Part shown: one piece after another, positions 7,488 through 17,287 of the stretch
Layout of the letters: the number at the start of each line of letters is the position of its first letter
Position numbering within the stretch: the first letter of the stretch is position 1
Source of the DNA: Flavobacteriales bacterium
Lineage (GTDB): Bacteria; Bacteroidota; Bacteroidia; Flavobacteriales_D; Parvicellaceae
Assembly (NCBI GenBank): GCA_020635565.1
Contig: JACJZN010000014.1
Span: 1-18,177, forward strand
Direction: 5' to 3'
DNA: 18,177 nucleotides
Program-made: the position numbers and the translations under genes
The notes under the pieces: generated by a model
What the model saw: only the letters and a program-made list of their open reading frames with translations
The model's database searches: none
Told to the model about the DNA's origin: nothing

Positions 7488-10400
7488 ATGAGATTCCTGT
7501 TTTTGTCATTAAGTTGCACTTTGTTTCCAATACCATTCTCAACATGAACATATTACGAGGATTAGTCCTCAGGGACATATGAGTCAGGTTAGATCACTAA
7601 CGTCTCTCTTCTGATGGGAATTATATAGTTACTTGCAGGCTTTGGACAAGACAGCTTACAAAATGGAATGCGAAGAATGGAAGATCGTGGTGAACAATTC
7701 AGAGGTGAAATAGGAATTGGGAGGAGGGGAAGGATCTTACAAAACAGAATTGTCTCCAGATGATAAGGCATTCTCGCAATGGTTGGTTGGTTTGGTGCTG
7801 ATGACGAAACAGAAGATCTTGAGAAAGTGGATTCTTGATTTCGAAACAGGCGAATTGGTAAGAGTATTCAAAGGTCTTACTGGTACACCAACTGGTTTAG
7901 GGTTTTCAACTGATGGAAGATATATAATTTATAGGATGAGAACAGCGATATTTTAAAGTGGAAGTAGCCACAGGAAAGAAAGTCTCAAGTTTCGTTTTCA
8001 TTCGAAAGAATAAGGATGAATCCTTTATTCGCTAGAAGGTAATCGTATGTTAACCATAGATTGGCTTGGGCAGTATGTTATTGGGATATATTTAACTCAT
8101 CAAAGCCATTGGCTGCTGACAAGAAATTTATTAAAAGGTAAGCTTTATAATGATATCGGACCAATTGCTATTAACCTCAATTAAAATGGAAGCCGTATCA
8201 TTTGTCTCAACTATAAGGATTATTGTGATGAATGAGAAAACCAAAATTTGCTGAGTATTTTGAGAAAGCTAAGGTAGTCCGATTTATTAAGCAATCTAGA
8301 GGGTCAAAATTCTTAACAGGTATTTGTTGGAAGTGGAGAAAAGAGAAGCTTCCCTTTGTTCCGTATATTCTAAAGTGGATGGAAAATATAAGGGAAATTG
8401 CAACGTACAGAGGTCACAGAACACTGTGCTAAGTGAGATTTTATAGATAATGAAACTTGTGACCGTGGCGGTAGCGATGATGAAGTGCATGCCTAAAGTT
8501 GAATAAAGATAACACTACAAAGAGATTAGAGGAATTAAAGGAAAGGTAATGCATTTTATGCCGCTGGAAAGGAGAATGAAATATTAGGATTTACATATGT
8601 CCACACGGAAAATTTTAAAAGTCTAAATTAACAACCGAATTCGATCTGCTCACAAAAGATTTTCGATCTATTGAGCAATGGATAATTTTAGATGTTCAAT
8701 AATTACTCATGAGGCTCTATCTGAAGGTAATCACAACTTATAAGGCTTTAATGATGGTCTTGAATTCATGCTCAATAAAAAGGCGTGGGACACTGTGGTG
8801 AGAGAGATTGGAACGGTAGTAGATATAATGCACTAACGATCTCAGATAATGGATAGAGCATTCTGGAGGCAAAGAGGGAGTAGTAGAAGTACAAGGATAG
8901 AAAGGTGTGGATGGTGAATAGATTTGTTTCCGCATGAAGGTGAGATCTGGAGCTTCGTAATATTTCAAATGATGGTAAGAACTTGATGAATTGGGGAGCA
9001 GATAAGACCAAGAATTTGGCCATTAGATAAAACTTCTGGAGTTCAAAATCCAGAACAACCTGAAAATCTGGTCAGGAGAAGTAATGAAGAATTAGAGGTC
9101 CCATTAGATGAACAGCCAGGAAAAAGAGCATTTTCAAGCAGCCTAATATCTGAGGTCGAAAGCTGATGCAAGAACATATGCGGTGCATGGGAAAAAGACT
9201 ATTACAGCACTTAAAGGAGGTAATTGGCCATGCAATTTTTTGGAGAGAACAGATTGAATTTTATAAGAGGCACAAGGTTTATCCTTCAGTTTCAAATGTA
9301 TTTTACTGACGATAATGAGTGGGTTATTTGGAATCAAGATGGATATTTTACTTTCATAAAGAATGGGAGCAAAATGTAGGTATCACGTAAATCAAGGACA
9401 GGATAAAGAGGTAAAATTTTACCCATTTGAGCAATTTGATCTATATAACTCACCAGATATTATTTTTGAGAGAACTTGATCTGGGATAAGGAATTTGATC
9501 GAATACTATTATAAGATCTATCAGAAAAGGTTGAAGAAACACGGAGCAATCTCGAGAGCCAATTAGATCTAAGATATTCACGCTCCGCAGATGAGTTGAT
9601 TGCTTTCGAAAAGGAGACCAACAGTGATTGGGCAACATTGAAATTGAGCAAGTGATTCTGGCACGGACATAAAAAAGGGTCAAGATCTATTTAAATGAGT
9701 ACCTGGTTCATGGTTCTGAGGGTTTGGCAGCCAATTTTTTTGAATGGAGAACAAAAGTGTAGCGGCAGAATTAGTAAAAGGACTGAATAAGTTCGAAATT
9801 ACAGTTGAAAAATGAAAAGGACTGAATCGCTAAAAACTTATTATGAAATTGAGAATGGCAAAATGTAGACAAGAAGCCAAGTCTATACATTGTCGCTATT
9901 GGAACTCTCTCAATATAAGGATAAGGCTTAATCTTAAGTATGCAGCCAAGGATGCAAATGTGATGTTGTGGATCTATTTAAGAAAATGATCCTCGGCTTA
10001 TGGAAAATGTGTTTACTAAAGTGTTACCGATCAAGAAGTTACGAAACAAATATTCAGAATCTGAAAGGATTTCTTAATGGGGGCTAGAAATGATGAGCCA
10101 GATGGTTTTTGTTGCAGGACATGGATTGCTAGATGATCTTAATCTACTTCTATGCTACGCATAACGTTAATTTTGAGTAGCCTCTTCGGAGAATGGAATT
10201 GCAAGGAAGAGATTAAAGCATGGTTGAGGGGTTGAGGCATTAAAGAAAATACTTGATTGGTGGACACTTGTCAAGTAGTGGGAGAATTAGGACCAAGAGG
10301 AGGCTGGAGTTTCGAGGCGCAGAGAACACAGAAGATTCTGACGTAACAGTTTAGAAGTAAGCAAGGCTAGAATTCTAAAGCAGAGGGAATATCAGAAGAA

Positions 10401-10690
10401 GGGCAGAAATGATGAAAAGCAACCATTTGTAGATCTTAGGAAGGGAACGTTACTATAATAGCCAGTTCGGGAGGAGCTGAGTATAGTATGGAAAGTGATG
10501 AATGGAGAATGGGTTGTTTACTTACTGTCTTATTAATGGTATAAGCAAAAGAAGCTGATTTAGATAAAGATGGGCATATATTACTTTCTGAACTTAAATC
10601 ATACATTCAAACTCGAAGCTGTTTAAATTAAGTAAGGGAAGACAGTCTCCAACTTCGGTGACTGAGAATCTAACTGTTGATTTTGGATGA
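7488..10690 (+). pseudogene. Exported WD40-repeat protein with C-terminal caspase (peptidase C14) domain, frame broken many times
   Basis: ATG 7488 starts a hydrophobic signal-like leader (MRFLFLSLSCTLF). Reconstructed across frames, WD40 propeller sequence follows: GHMSQVRSLT near 7576, SPDDKAF near 7754, FETGELVRVFKG near 7838, GFSTDGRYIIY near 7901. A conserved linker DNEWVIWNQDGYF lies at ~9308-9346, and PFEQFD near 9422. The caspase domain begins near 9870 with KKPSLYIVAIGTSQYKD and LKYAAKDA, has the catalytic His in VAGHGLLDD (His codon 10120-10122) and the catalytic Cys in VDTCHSGE (Cys codon 10269-10271, indels just after). It ends with IASSGGAEYSMES, the calcium-loop-like DLDKDGHILLSELK (~10560) and RQSPTSVTENLTVDF. 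The stop at 10688-10690 is the best guess. Intact, it would be ~1060 residues. Caspase-WD40 proteins of this design are common in Bacteroidota; substrate and role are not established. Periplasmic or surface location is inferred from the leader. Confidence 0.7.
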
Positions 10691-10759
10691 TTTGTGAATT
10701 ACGAAAAATACGTACTTGAGAGCAATTGCTCTTCATAGGATTTGAAATAAATTTAAGAT

Positions 10760-11685
10760 ATGAAGAAGCTCTATTCTTTTCGATGATCGTTTTGGATGGA
10801 TAACTTTCAGTTTTTCGCCAACCAGAACCCTACTTTCCAAAATAGGCTATGGTTTTGAGTTTACAGTTGGAGGAAGCATACAGCCATTGAATTCCCTGCA
10901 AATTCATCAATTTCTGCCCAACCAACCTTTACAACAATTGGATGGAATTACTCAATGCCGATTACATTGAGAAAGCACTTTTCAAAAAGGACAAATTTAA
11001 TAGCAATTAATTGGTGTTCAAAAATGGGGTATTTAGGCGATGGATTTTATTCTTGAAAGTGATATGTCCTATATATTTCAAGAATTGGGCGCTGTAGTTT
11101 TATGAATACGTTGCGAATAAAGACCCAAGGCCTAAAACTCTTATTTACGAAATTGGATCACTTTAGAAAAATTGAACAGAATACAGGAATTGGTTTCTGC
11201 CAGTGGCTATGGACAGGCAAAAACCTATGGAACATGGAGTTGGATTTGAGAGGAAATTAAAGTGGGTCCATATACACTGATTTTCAGTTTAGATGTCGAT
11301 TATTTCAGAAATGTTTCTGTCTCCATATGCTACAAACAGTGCTACATATAAATTGAATGATCCCGGGTTGGTTTTCGGCCCTTTGGGATTAGGGTTTCAA
11401 TACTCATTCGAAAACCGCTAATTCATTGAGTCTTTAGATTCAATAGGATCAGAACCAGAAGCATTAAATTGGTATTTCAAATAAGCAATACGAACCTTGA
11501 GATTAAATTCTACTCCTTCCTTGAAATTATTCGCTGCGATGATGCCGGATTTATTTAGAAATATTTGAAAAGTACTATATGTTTAAAGTGATTATGAAAG
11601 TCCTGAGTACAAATTGCCAGAATTCAATTTTAATATGTTTGGTATATCAATAGGTTTTTGTTGTTCCATACTATTAAATCATTAG
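10760..11685 (+). pseudogene. Unrecognised outer-membrane beta-barrel-like protein, frame broken
   Basis: ATG 10760 gives MKKLYSF and, after a one-base correction, a hydrophobic leader (SMIVFGWITF), so the product is probably exported. Downstream segments in alternating frames look like amphipathic beta strands with aromatic ends: KIGYGFEFTVGGSIQPLNS near 10842, WNYSMPITLRKHF near 10943, SLDVDYFRN near 11288, DPGLVFGPLGLGFQYSFEN near 11360, and LPEFNFNMFGISIGF before the proposed stop at 11683-11685. That alternation and the Gly/aromatic pattern suggest an outer-membrane barrel of about 300 residues. I do not recognise the family. It lies 69 nt after the WD40-caspase gene on the same strand and may belong to the same transcript. 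Both ends are approximate because of the indels. Confidence 0.45.
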
Positions 11686-11710
11686 GTTCGAAAACTAATA
11701 ACTTTGTTGA

Positions 11711-12599
11711 ATGAGTGGTTTTCCTATTCAGCATAACGAGCCTTATTTAGGCCTCCTAGTGAGGGTAGACTAAATGATTATTCAAATTACATGGATGTTC
11801 ATGGAACAAAATGTGCATTCTGTGAGATGTATACTCAAAGCAATTTGTTGCTAGGAAGGAGGAAGAGAAGTTTTAAATGATATTGAAGTTGATTTAAACC
11901 TTGGGGCAACACAGATCAAAAAAAAAGTTTTTCTTGCAGATGGAGATCCTTTAGTATTGTCCAATAGAAGATTAATGCCGATTCTGAGAAAACTGAGGGA
12001 AACATTTCCTAATTTGAGCAGAATTTCGAATCATGCTTCCTGAATAATATCACAAAGTCCGGAGTAGGAACTGGTTGAATCCTAAAAAAACAAATATCTA
12101 GATTTGCTTTAGCGTAGGATTGAATCTGGTGATGTATAGAACTTAGAAGCTATACAGAAAGGAGAAACATTTGAGTCAACAATAACCGCCGAATTAAAGC
12201 TCAAAATGTTGGAATGGACACTTGTTATGTGCTCCTCATTACAGGAGTTAGGTAAGGTTTTTACCAAAGAACATGTACTGAAATCAGCTGAAGTATTGAA
12301 TTTAACCAACCTAAAATTTGTATCAACTTTGGTACTAACTCCCTCATAAAGGATTGACCATTATAGAAGTAGATTTGTGAGAATTTATCGAGTTAGATCT
12401 CAAGGAGCAATTATTGAAATGGAACTTTTTATGCAAAATTTGGAGTTGAAGGAAACCACATTTTAGAAGTGATCATGCCTCCAATCGTTTAGTTTTGAAA
12501 GGACATTAGGTAAAGATAAAGAGCAGTTTCTTAAACAGATTAAAGCGGCAATGGCAGAACCCAGATAGTTTCTTGAGACCAAATTATTATGGATATTAG
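11711..12599 (+). pseudogene. Radical SAM protein, frame broken by indels
   Basis: Reconstructed sequence begins MSGFPIQHNEPYL at ATG 11711, followed by the family's PPSE box (11750 region) and the cluster motif GCSWNKCAFCEMYT. Its cysteines, at 11796, 11812 and 11821, are spaced Cx4Cx2C and would bind the [4Fe-4S] cluster that cleaves S-adenosylmethionine. After it come VFLADGDPLVLSNRRLMPIL (11935-12000), FPNLSRIS (12007-12030), a damaged ESGD-type stretch near 12120, QKGETFEST near 12155, and the C-terminal FRSDHASNRLVLKGTL (12460-12510) and FLRPNYYGY. About 300 residues is usual for this COG1032-like group, whose substrate is unknown to me. Two single-base slips explain the break at the cysteine motif (one G missing, one A extra). 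The stop at 12597 fits the family's usual end at LRPxxxxG; a reading to 12661 is possible if one base is missing. It converges on the efflux operon. Confidence 0.65.
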
Positions 12600-12669
12600 A
12601 ATGGGGCCCCGTAAGCGGACCCAAATTAAACCTAATTGATGAAAAAATCAGAACGAAGTAGAGATAATA

Positions 12670-13109
12670 TCATCTCCATCCTCCAACGCTGAGTATAAGT
12701 TCACAACTGCATGCATTTGCATCTTTCTTTGTTTCAATATATCTGATTTTTGTCAGAGCATCTCTTTGAGCTGTCAAAACCTCCAGTATAATCAGCTCAG
12801 TGACTTGAACAAATGACGAGATTCTATTGACTGGTTCAAATACATCTACCTGTTGCTTGATATCAAGGCCGGTTCGGTATTGTCAATCATAGCTATCTGA
12901 TTCGCCATCAGCAAACGATTTAATGATGCTCACTGATACCATACAGCTTTTGAATTTGTTCAGCATTTGCATTCAAATAATAATTTGCTTTGATTGCATT
13001 TCTATTGATCAATGGAGCAACAAGGTCTCCTGCTAAAGTATTACATCATCAAGGATCTTAGGTAGTTACTAAATACTTAGGATTAAAGCATTAAAACCAA
13101 CACCAGCAT
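12670..13109 (-). pseudogene. C-terminal part of the NodT/OprM-like efflux channel, out of frame with its N-terminal part
   Basis: On the minus strand, just after the open frame of the channel gene ends, conserved sequence continues in other frames. A one-base slip near 13125 turns the premature end into KFYPSLEFNAGVGFNA, followed by LAGDLVAPLINRNAIKANYY (13035-12975), the signature C-terminal half of the NodT-type outer-membrane factor family. Further on, helical coiled-coil sequence is disrupted several times, and the end resembles the family's terminal ALGGGW before a TGA at 12672-12670. The channel would then be about 470 residues, the normal size. This is the right-hand edge of the frameshift-dense segment, so the break is most likely an artefact and the gene probably continues from 14084 to 12670. 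Confidence 0.7.
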
Positions 13110-14084
13110 TTAAACTCTAGAGAAGGATAGAATTTGCCTTGCAACTGCAACATCAATTTTGTTTGCTGCTAATTCAAGTTCAGCTAGTCTTATATCAGGT
13201 CTGTTAACCAATAATTGAGAAGGAATCCCCACATATACAGAGTCTGGTACAAGATCAACAAATCCATTCGAACTTCTAATGACAGGCTGAGGGAATTGTC
13301 CTAAAAGTATATTGATCTCATTTTCAGTTTGAACGATCTCTTGTTTGATGGAGAATTGTAAACTAGTCGTTTTCAGTACTTCAGCTTCAAATTTCTTAAC
13401 CGCTAACTCAGTCACCTTTGCAGAAGCTTTTTGCATTTTAATGATCTCCAAAGCATTCTGTTGGATTTGAATGTTATTTTGAACGATCTGCAATTGATTG
13501 TCCAAAGCCATTAATTCGTAATATGAATTCGCAATTTCAGCAACTAACTGAGTGACTAAGAAATTTTTACCTTCAACTGTCGCCAGATAACGTAAAGCGG
13601 TAGCTTTTTTAGCATTGCGTAGCTTTTTCCAAATATCCACTTCCCAGTAAACATTAGCCCCAATAATGAAATCACCTAGCGGTTCAGGGAATTCTTTGCC
13701 ATCCATTATTTCTGTGTTGGCATCATTTGCCCCTTGACTGGTATATCTACCTACCTTTTCAACACCCATTCCAGCTCCACCAGTTACAAATGGTAAGTAT
13801 TCCCCTTTTCTAGCTTGGATCTCGTTGTTAGACATCAATATCTCCTGCATCACTATGTTCAATTCCTGATTGTTTTTCAATGCCGTATCGATCAATGCCA
13901 CTAGGTTTGGATCCTTGAAATAGTTTTTCCAGCTGATTGTTGCCGAATTAACAGTGTCTGTCGAAGTGTTGAAACTCTCGGGTGTGCTTTTATCCTCAGT
14001 TTTTTGGACTAGGGTTGGCAAACATGACGCCTGAGATAGCAATAAACCAACAATTCCAATAAATATTATTCTTCTTCTAAACAT
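13110..14084 (-). CDS. RND efflux outer-membrane channel (NodT/OprM/TolC family), N-terminal two thirds
   Basis: The open frame gives 324 residues of an outer-membrane factor that joins the adaptor and pump to form a conduit through the periplasm and outer membrane. Residues 1-21 are a signal peptide ending at Cys21 (LLLSQASC), a probable lipoprotein signal, although glutamine at -3 is not canonical. Visible family features are ISWKNYFKDPNLVALIDTAL (49-68), NNQELNIVMQEI (70-81), YWEVDIWKKLRNAKKATALR (~151-170) and the second repeat starting PSQLLVNRPDIRLAE (~288-302). The last residues (QILSFSRV) are a frameshift artefact; family sequence continues out of frame to about 12670. The start overlaps the pump stop by 19 nt, which points to coupled translation. 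A purine-rich AGAGGAG just before ATG also encodes the pump's terminal glutamates. Confidence 0.88.
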   Translation of the reverse strand: MFRRRIIFIGIVGLLLSQASCLPTLVQKTEDKSTPESFNTSTDTVNSATISWKNYFKDPNLVALIDTALKNNQELNIVMQEILMSNNEIQARKGEYLPFVTGGAGMGVEKVGRYTSQGANDANTEIMDGKEFPEPLGDFIIGANVYWEVDIWKKLRNAKKATALRYLATVEGKNFLVTQLVAEIANSYYELMALDNQLQIVQNNIQIQQNALEIIKMQKASAKVTELAVKKFEAEVLKTTSLQFSIKQEIVQTENEINILLGQFPQPVIRSSNGFVDLVPDSVYVGIPSQLLVNRPDIRLAELELAANKIDVAVARQILSFSRV

Positions 14085-17000
14085 GGCTCCTCTTTTTGAT
14101 GATTTAATGCATGACTTACATCTTCAGTTAGTGGATCGAAATCTTCGTCTTTGATCATTTTTCTTCCGCTTGCCCATGATCCAAATATGTAGTACAAACC
14201 TGGAACTATTATTACTCCGAATAATGTTCCAAATAGCATACCTCCTAAGGCAGATCCTCCAATTGTTTTATTACCAATTGCTCCCGCTCCATGAGACATT
14301 ACCAATGGTATTAATCCGGCAATGAATGCAAATGAAGTCATCAAGATTGGTCTGAAACGAACTTTAGCTCCTTCAATTGCAGCATCTAAAACTGAAGCTC
14401 CTTGGTTATGTTTTTGGACCGCAAATTCTACGATCAATACGGCATTCTTTCCCAAAAGTCCGACAAGCATGACTAACCCTACTTGAGCATAGATGTCATT
14501 TGCCAATCCCATACTTTTAATCATTAGGAAGGATCCGAATACCCCTGCAGGTAATGAAAGAATAACTGCCAACGGTATGATGAAACTTTCATATTGAGCT
14601 GCTAATACTAGGTAAACGAAAACGATCACAATAATGAAAATATAGATTGCTTCATTACCTCTTCGGGTTTCGTCATAAGATAAGGCTGCCCAATCAATGT
14701 CAAATCCTCTTGGTAATGTTTTCGCTGCAACTTCTTGAACAGCTGCTAACGCTTCACCACTACTATATCCTTTTGCTGAACCTCCTCTGATGGCAGCAGT
14801 GTTGTACATATTGTATCGGTTGATCTCATTAGCCCCTTGTTTTTTAACGATCTTCATAAAGGCAGACATTGGAACCATTTCTCCAACATCATTTTTAACC
14901 CACATATCTAAGACATCCTCAGGAAGTTTTCTGAACTCTGGAGCGGCTTGAACGAAAACCTTAAAGAATCTTTGGTATTTGATGAAACCAAGTTCATAAG
15001 TACTTCCCACAAAAATTGATAGGGTATTCATTGCATCTTCAATTGAAACCCCTTTCTGCATGGCAAGTTCATTGTCTATTTCGATCTCGTATTGTGGGTA
15101 ATTGGCACTGAAGAAGGTAAATAAACCGGTGATTTCTGGACGTTCTTTCAACTCGTGTAAGAAATCGTTTGTTACGGCTTCTAATTGCTTATAATCACCA
15201 GAGTTAGTTTTGTCAAGTAACTGAAGAGCAAAACCACTCGCAGCACCAAAACCAGGTACGGCAGGAGGTGCAAAGAACTCAATAGTTGCACCAGGAATAA
15301 CCTTTGCTTTTTCTTCCAGTTCGTATAAAATCTCTTCAGCTGTATGCTCTCTTTCATCCCATGGTTTTAGGTTGATGAGACATGTACCGGCATTAGAACC
15401 ACGACCTTCCGTCAAGACCTCATATCCTGCAATTGAAGAGACAGATTGGATACCATCAACTTCTAAAATGATATCTTGAAGTTGTCTGGAGATATCATTA
15501 GTTCTTTCCAATGTTGATCCAGGAGGAGTTTGTACGATGGCATAAAGCATACCCTGATCCTCATTGGGAACGAATCCAGAAGGTAAACTGGTTGAAATAA
15601 AGTAAATGCCTGCTGAGAAAGCAATCCAAAGCACGGCAGTTACTACCCACTTTGATGCGATAAGCTTTAATAAACCAACATACCTGTTTGTTAGCTTCTC
15701 AAATCCTCTGTTAAAAGAATCAAGTGCTCTCGTAAAGATATTTCTCCTTTTAGGTTTTCCATGATTGTTCTTAAGGATCATTGCCGACAATACCGGAGTA
15801 AGCGTCAAAGCCACCAATCCTGATAATACAATTGAACTCGCCATTGTAATTGAGAACTGACGATAGAATACTCCAACAGGTCCAGTCATAAATGCTACTG
15901 GAACGAATACTGCTGTCATCAATAAGGTGATTGCGATTACGGCACCACTGATCTCTTTCATTACCAACTTCACAGCCTTGAACGGTGAAACATGTTCTTC
16001 TTCCATTTTCGCGTGAACTGCTTCGACAACAACAATGGCATCATCTACCACGATACCAATCGCTAATACCAAGGCGAAAAGGGTGATCATGTTGATCGTT
16101 AATCCAAAAGCTTGCATAAAAATGAATGCTCCGATTAACGAAATTGGTACTGCTAATGTTGGGATCAAAGTAGATCTCCAATCTCCTAAGAATATGAATA
16201 CTACCAATGCCACAAGGATAAAGGCATCTCTCAGCGTATGAATTACGTTCTCTGTTGAGGCATCTAAGAATTGGGATACGTCATAACTGATTTCATAGTT
16301 CATACCGGGAGGAAAAGACTGCTTTAACTCTTCCAGTTTATTCTTCACATTCTCAATAACCTCTGATGCATTACTACCGTAAGTTTGTTTCAATACTATC
16401 GCTGCAGATGGAAGATTGTTCAGGTTTGAATAAATATCATAATACTCACTACCTAGTTCTACTTCAGCAATATCCTTTAATCTAAGGATCTCTCCATCAG
16501 GATTTGCTCGGATGATCACATCCTCATATTGAGCTTCTTCATTGTAACGGTCAGAATAGATCAAAACGTACTCCAAAGCTTCTGCTCGGTCGCCATCACC
16601 TCTACCTATCCTTCCTGGTTTTCCGATCACACTTTGACTATTTAAAGCTTCCATTACTTCTTCTGGAGAAACTTTATAGGCACGCATTCTATCCGGATTT
16701 AACCAGATCCTCATAGCATACTGACGGCTTCCAAGGATTTTGGCTTGTCCAATACCATTGATACGTTGAAGTTCAGGGATCATATTTACCCCGGCATAGT
16801 TAAATAAGAACTTCATGTTGGCACTTGTGTCAGTACTATATAAGTTCACGTACATCAACATACTCGGAATGATAGGAGTAATAATAACTCCTTCCCTTTG
16901 CACTAATTCAGGCAGTTTGTTCCTTACTTGTTCTACACGATTTGAGATTTGCACCAATGCTTGGTTCGGGTCTGTACCTGGTTCGAAAACAACCTGTATG

Positions 17001-17266
17001 TTACATTCACCTGCACTGGTTGCATCAGAAGTCATATATCTCATTCCCCATGCACCATTAATGGCTTGTTCCATAGGGATGATAACAGACTCTGTTAGTG
17101 TTTTTGCACTCGCTCCTGGATAGGAAGCGGATACCATTACCATTGGTGGGGCAATCTCAGGAAACTGAGAAGTAGGTAATGTTTTTATCGAAAGAACGCC
17201 CATAAATATGATCACGATCGATAGAACGATCGCAAGTACGGGACGTTTTAGAAATTGGCTAAACAT
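14066..17266 (-). CDS. RND multidrug efflux pump, HAE1 family (AcrB/MexB-like inner-membrane transporter)
   Basis: A 1066-residue inner-membrane transporter, close to AcrB in length (1049). It exports hydrophobic or amphipathic compounds using proton motive force as a trimer with adaptor and outer-membrane channel. The N-terminus FLKRPVLAIVLSI, the porter sequence PTSQFPEIAPPMV and SYPGASA, and the two 12-helix repeats match the family. All proton-relay residues are present: Asp408-Asp409 in GIVVDDAIVVVEAV, Lys940 in GLLGKNAVLIVEF, and Arg970/Arg972 in the position of AcrB Arg971. GFVPNEDQG (564-572) marks the second porter half. ATG 17266 lies 21 nt after the adaptor stop. The C-terminal tail (EDFDPLTEDV... 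EEPCLEEE) overlaps the channel gene. HAE1 rather than heavy-metal type is shown by the helix-4 motif with two aspartates; the substrate range cannot be predicted. Confidence 0.97.
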   Translation of the reverse strand: MFSQFLKRPVLAIVLSIVIIFMGVLSIKTLPTSQFPEIAPPMVMVSASYPGASAKTLTESVIIPMEQAINGAWGMRYMTSDATSAGECNIQVVFEPGTDPNQALVQISNRVEQVRNKLPELVQREGVIITPIIPSMLMYVNLYSTDTSANMKFLFNYAGVNMIPELQRINGIGQAKILGSRQYAMRIWLNPDRMRAYKVSPEEVMEALNSQSVIGKPGRIGRGDGDRAEALEYVLIYSDRYNEEAQYEDVIIRANPDGEILRLKDIAEVELGSEYYDIYSNLNNLPSAAIVLKQTYGSNASEVIENVKNKLEELKQSFPPGMNYEISYDVSQFLDASTENVIHTLRDAFILVALVVFIFLGDWRSTLIPTLAVPISLIGAFIFMQAFGLTINMITLFALVLAIGIVVDDAIVVVEAVHAKMEEEHVSPFKAVKLVMKEISGAVIAITLLMTAVFVPVAFMTGPVGVFYRQFSITMASSIVLSGLVALTLTPVLSAMILKNNHGKPKRRNIFTRALDSFNRGFEKLTNRYVGLLKLIASKWVVTAVLWIAFSAGIYFISTSLPSGFVPNEDQGMLYAIVQTPPGSTLERTNDISRQLQDIILEVDGIQSVSSIAGYEVLTEGRGSNAGTCLINLKPWDEREHTAEEILYELEEKAKVIPGATIEFFAPPAVPGFGAASGFALQLLDKTNSGDYKQLEAVTNDFLHELKERPEITGLFTFFSANYPQYEIEIDNELAMQKGVSIEDAMNTLSIFVGSTYELGFIKYQRFFKVFVQAAPEFRKLPEDVLDMWVKNDVGEMVPMSAFMKIVKKQGANEINRYNMYNTAAIRGGSAKGYSSGEALAAVQEVAAKTLPRGFDIDWAALSYDETRRGNEAIYIFIIVIVFVYLVLAAQYESFIIPLAVILSLPAGVFGSFLMIKSMGLANDIYAQVGLVMLVGLLGKNAVLIVEFAVQKHNQGASVLDAAIEGAKVRFRPILMTSFAFIAGLIPLVMSHGAGAIGNKTIGGSALGGMLFGTLFGVIIVPGLYYIFGSWASGRKMIKDEDFDPLTEDVSHALNHQKEEPCLEEE

Positions 17267-17287
17267 TTTAATTCGTTTTAAAAGTTC

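Larger units (their letters stand above)
5909..13109. other. Frameshift-dense segment, probable uncorrected sequencing or assembly error
   Basis: Over about 7.2 kb no reading frame longer than ~83 codons survives on either strand, yet family motifs can be read continuously by hopping between the three frames. Genes before it (to 5908) and after it (from 13110) are fully open. The damage crosses four + strand genes, their spacers and the last third of a minus-strand efflux gene, and it ends inside that gene. Several breaks can be explained by one missing or extra base: near 11793 the motif GCSWNK needs one more G before GGATGT and one A fewer after AACAAA; near 10272 the motif DTCHSGE needs the bases after the Cys codon adjusted. 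Such a pattern fits raw long-read consensus better than gene decay. The features inside this segment are therefore approximate in their ends and probably intact in the living genome. Confidence 0.8.

Noticed and set aside
8296..9683. Minus-strand open frames of 60-83 codons inside the broken WD40-caspase gene
   Set aside because: They lie opposite recognisable WD40-caspase sequence and have no family-like composition; they are shadows.
12603..12622. GC-rich GGGGCCCC hairpin between the convergent radical SAM and efflux genes
   Set aside because: Only 6 bp with a G:U pair on the minus strand and a mismatch on the plus strand, no T-run; it may even be coding (WGPVSGPKLN) if one base is missing.
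5909..13109. Programmed frameshifting or a hypermutated diversity region
   Set aside because: Breaks lack recurring slippery sites, occur in spacers and in both strands, and cross conserved catalytic motifs; random indel error explains them better.
5909..13109. A mobile element or defence island as the cause of the odd segment
   Set aside because: No transposase, integrase, terminal repeats, tRNA or defence-type nuclease is visible, and the right edge lies inside a conserved gene without target duplication.
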